A stretch of DNA of 64,000 nt, taken from positions 310,001 to 374,000 of the forward strand of contig NZ_JAAMPA010000003.1 of the NCBI RefSeq assembly GCF_011758655.1. Direction: 5' to 3'. This DNA is from Modestobacter marinus (lineage in GTDB: Bacteria; Actinomycetota; Actinomycetes; Mycobacteriales; Geodermatophilaceae). Shown here in pieces: positions 62,364 to 64,000 of this stretch (the first letter of the stretch is position 1; each line of letters opens with the position of its first letter). A program made the position numbers and the translations under genes. The notes under the pieces were generated by a model that was not told the DNA's origin, did not search any database, and saw nothing but the letters and a program-made list of their open reading frames with translations.

Positions 62364-63428
62364 TCATGCGGCGTTGATGGACGCACGCCGGCGGGAGATC
62401 GTGCGCTTGGTGGTGGCGAGCTGTTCGGCGATGTCGCGGATGGACTTACCGCGCTCGGTGAGGCGGCGGACGACTTCGTCCTGCTCAGCGAGGGTCAGGT
62501 GCTCGAGGCGGACGCCGTCGCCAGCGAGTGCGCGCTCGATGGCGATCTCGTCGACATCGTCATCCGTCCCTGGGCACTCAGTGTGGGGTCCGGGGTCTGG
62601 GTCGGTGTCGATGTCGTCCCAAGCCAGAGGTGGCAGCCAGCCGCGTTCGGCGGCGAAGGTCCGGGCGGCGTCGGCGGCGGCGCGCTGGTCATCGGTGGAC
62701 TGCGGTGGGCGCAGGCTCCACAGCTGTTCGTAGAGGGCGGTGACGTCTTGGGCGGTCCGCGCGGCGACGGCGTTGCTGCGCATGCTGCGTCGAAGGCCGG
62801 AGGAGCTTCGGCCGAGCCTGGCGGCCAGCTCGTCGTGGGGCCATCCGATGGCGATCAGGGCCCGCAGCCGGCGACGAGTGCCCGTGGCGACGACGTGGCT
62901 GCGCGGCGCCCGACTGGCCTCATCGACCCGGATGCGCAGGACCTGGTGGGCGGTCCGGGGTCGGACCCGCCGGATGCCGGCGTTGCCGTCCCGCCCGGGG
63001 TCGGCCAGTTCGCGGACGTGGCTGGTGGAGAGGCCGGCGAGCATGGCTATCTGTTCGACGCCGATGCCGGCGGCCCGTAGCGCGCAGAGGTGCTCGCGCA
63101 CCGGGGTCGCGTCCACGAACGGCTGCCATCGGCCGAAGGTCTGCGCGCGGTGCACGGCGCGGCCGGCCGCGGTGTTGGCGGCAGTGCAGTCGGTGCATCG
63201 GCAGCGGTCCCTGACATAGGCGACGCGGGTTCCGTGCACATGCTGAGCACGTGGATGGGTGCAGTCCCGCTCCACCCGACTTCGAGCGCCCTGGACACGG
63301 CGACGTGCTCGCTCGATGTCCTGCCGGTGCTTGGTACAGGAATGGCGCGCGTGGTGGAAGTCGGCGAGGGCGTCGCTGGCGTAGGTATGGCTGTAGCCGC
63401 AGGCCGGGCAGGTCCGGGTGGCGCTCAT
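62364..63428 (-). CDS. HTH and zinc-ribbon protein of unknown function
   Basis: 354 residues; ATG 63428 overlaps the upstream stop by 4 nt (ATGA), which fixes the start. N-terminal CPACGYSHTYAS with further Cys/His, then CRCTDCTAAN: two zinc-knuckle-like parts. Several short helix-turn-helix stretches: GIGVEQIAMLAGLSTSHVREL, GWPHDELAARLGRSSSGLRR, and at the end KSIRDIAEQLATTKRTISRRR. Probably DNA-binding. Such multi-HTH proteins occur in actinobacterial mobile islands; role unknown. Confidence 0.65.
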   Translation of the reverse strand: MSATRTCPACGYSHTYASDALADFHHARHSCTKHRQDIERARRRVQGARSRVERDCTHPRAQHVHGTRVAYVRDRCRCTDCTAANTAAGRAVHRAQTFGRWQPFVDATPVREHLCALRAAGIGVEQIAMLAGLSTSHVRELADPGRDGNAGIRRVRPRTAHQVLRIRVDEASRAPRSHVVATGTRRRLRALIAIGWPHDELAARLGRSSSGLRRSMRSNAVAARTAQDVTALYEQLWSLRPPQSTDDQRAAADAARTFAAERGWLPPLAWDDIDTDPDPGPHTECPGTDDDVDEIAIERALAGDGVRLEHLTLAEQDEVVRRLTERGKSIRDIAEQLATTKRTISRRRASINAA

Positions 63429-63814
63429 GCCCCGCCCCATGGAGATACGGCGACCGGCTGACCGCTGTGGCGACGACCCGGTACGCAGGCCTTGGCCAGG
63501 ACGTCCTCGATCCAGTCGGTGCGGAGGCTGCCGGCGTCTCCCACGTGGTCGTCCAAGGGCAGTGCCGTGAACTGCTGTGCGGTGGCGGCCCACTCCCGGT
63601 CGGACAGGGGCCGCTCGAGATGGGCTTCGACGGTGGGCCGGTCGACGTAGGCGATGCTGGCGCCGATGACGTCGGCCAGGTCGGTGAGCAGCCGGTGGCT
63701 GTCGCCGCCGTAGCTGTCGACGAGGGCCTGCAGCACGGCGCGGCGAGCAGAAAAGACGTGGGACGGTGCCGGCGCAGGGGCTGTCGTTGTTCGTCGTCCC
63801 GGCTGACCGCACAT
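63425..63814 (-). CDS. Hypothetical protein coupled to the HTH gene
   Basis: 129 residues from ATG 63814 (GGAGCAGGG directly upstream). Helical core ARRAVLQALVDSYGGDSHRLLTDLADVIGAS and REWAATAQQFTALPLDDHV. No recognised family. Overlaps the next gene by 4 nt, so the two work from one transcript. Nothing supportable was seen between 63815 and 64000. Confidence 0.55.
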   Translation of the reverse strand: MCGQPGRRTTTAPAPAPSHVFSARRAVLQALVDSYGGDSHRLLTDLADVIGASIAYVDRPTVEAHLERPLSDREWAATAQQFTALPLDDHVGDAGSLRTDWIEDVLAKACVPGRRHSGQPVAVSPWGGA

Positions 63815-64000
63815 CCCTGCTCCGCTGGTGAGTAGTCGCTCCCACCGGGAGAAGGCGCTATTCAGAGCGGTTTGGTGACACCCCGCCGAAAATCGGGAGA
63901 AGTCGCGGGGCACGGGAGAGACGGCTCCTCATCGGAGTGTCCGGCGCGTAGCCCGTGGAGTTGTCGTACAGATGTGCGAGCCTCGGATGTGTCTTGTCCA

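Noticed and set aside
61976-62386. 136-residue minus-strand frame in the gap beside the OLD gene
   Set aside because: Odd Arg/Pro/Ser/Gly composition, no family pattern, overlaps the HTH gene end and strong dyads.

Overview
The window is high-GC DNA, with many GTG starts and very few AT-rich stretches, from an actinobacterium. The gene set and style fit Geodermatophilaceae (Blastococcus, Geodermatophilus or Modestobacter). That family assignment is inference; no marker gene here fixes the genus.

Positions 1 to about 23,900 are ordinary chromosome. The order phoH, ybeY, CBS/CorC membrane protein, zinc-less cytidine deaminase-like protein, era, recO, uppS, smtB-like arsR, glyS and dnaG follows the conserved block Rv2368c to Rv2343c of Mycobacterium tuberculosis. 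Lineage-specific inserts include a NarL-type two-component pair, two methyl-accepting chemotaxis proteins, a dus gene, small membrane proteins, a YdcF-type protein and a GGDEF protein. Before the block lie the start of a PhnD-type phosphonate/phosphite binding lipoprotein, a HIT protein and an enoyl-CoA hydratase family protein. Several genes start 6-7 nt after a TANNNT hexamer, which suggests leaderless transcripts.

At 23,993 there is a tRNA-Asn(GTT) gene. Just after its terminator comes a tyrosine integrase with an excisionase-like gene. Everything from there to the right edge looks like one integrated mobile island of more than 40 kb. Its right attachment site is not in the window.

The island has four parts. 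(a) 25.8-35.7 kb is metal and thiol-redox cargo: dsbA, VKOR, tlpA and a frameshifted ccdA diverge from a CadC-type ArsR gene followed by a CDF transporter, copC and copD. Then come a second arsR with an ICMT-family methyltransferase and a CDF transporter, a third arsR, an SAM methyltransferase and cadD. (b) 35.8-40.8 kb is a pile of mobile elements: an IS3-family element whose transposase is split by a group II intron with its own reverse transcriptase, then a second IS3-family element. (c) 42.2-55.3 kb is a tightly overlapping conjugation operon. It has a ParA-like protein, VirB2-, VirB8- and VirB6-like membrane proteins, an SCO6880-type protein, a VirB4-type ATPase, a transglycosylase/M23 wall hydrolase, a small two-helix membrane protein and a soluble TraG/VirD4-type ATPase. 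No relaxase was recognised. (d) 55.4-63.9 kb is defence and unknown genes: an N6-adenine methyltransferase with two nuclease-like genes, an OLD-family ATPase/TOPRIM nuclease cut by an IS, and two regulator-like genes.

The IS at 39.5-40.8 kb is present again, inverted and with the same length and proteins, at 59.1-60.3 kb. The pair brackets the conjugation and restriction genes. The strongest candidates for something undescribed are the methyltransferase plus two-nuclease operon, the relaxase-less actinobacterial secretion operon with an apparently split coupling protein, and the redox/metal cassette.
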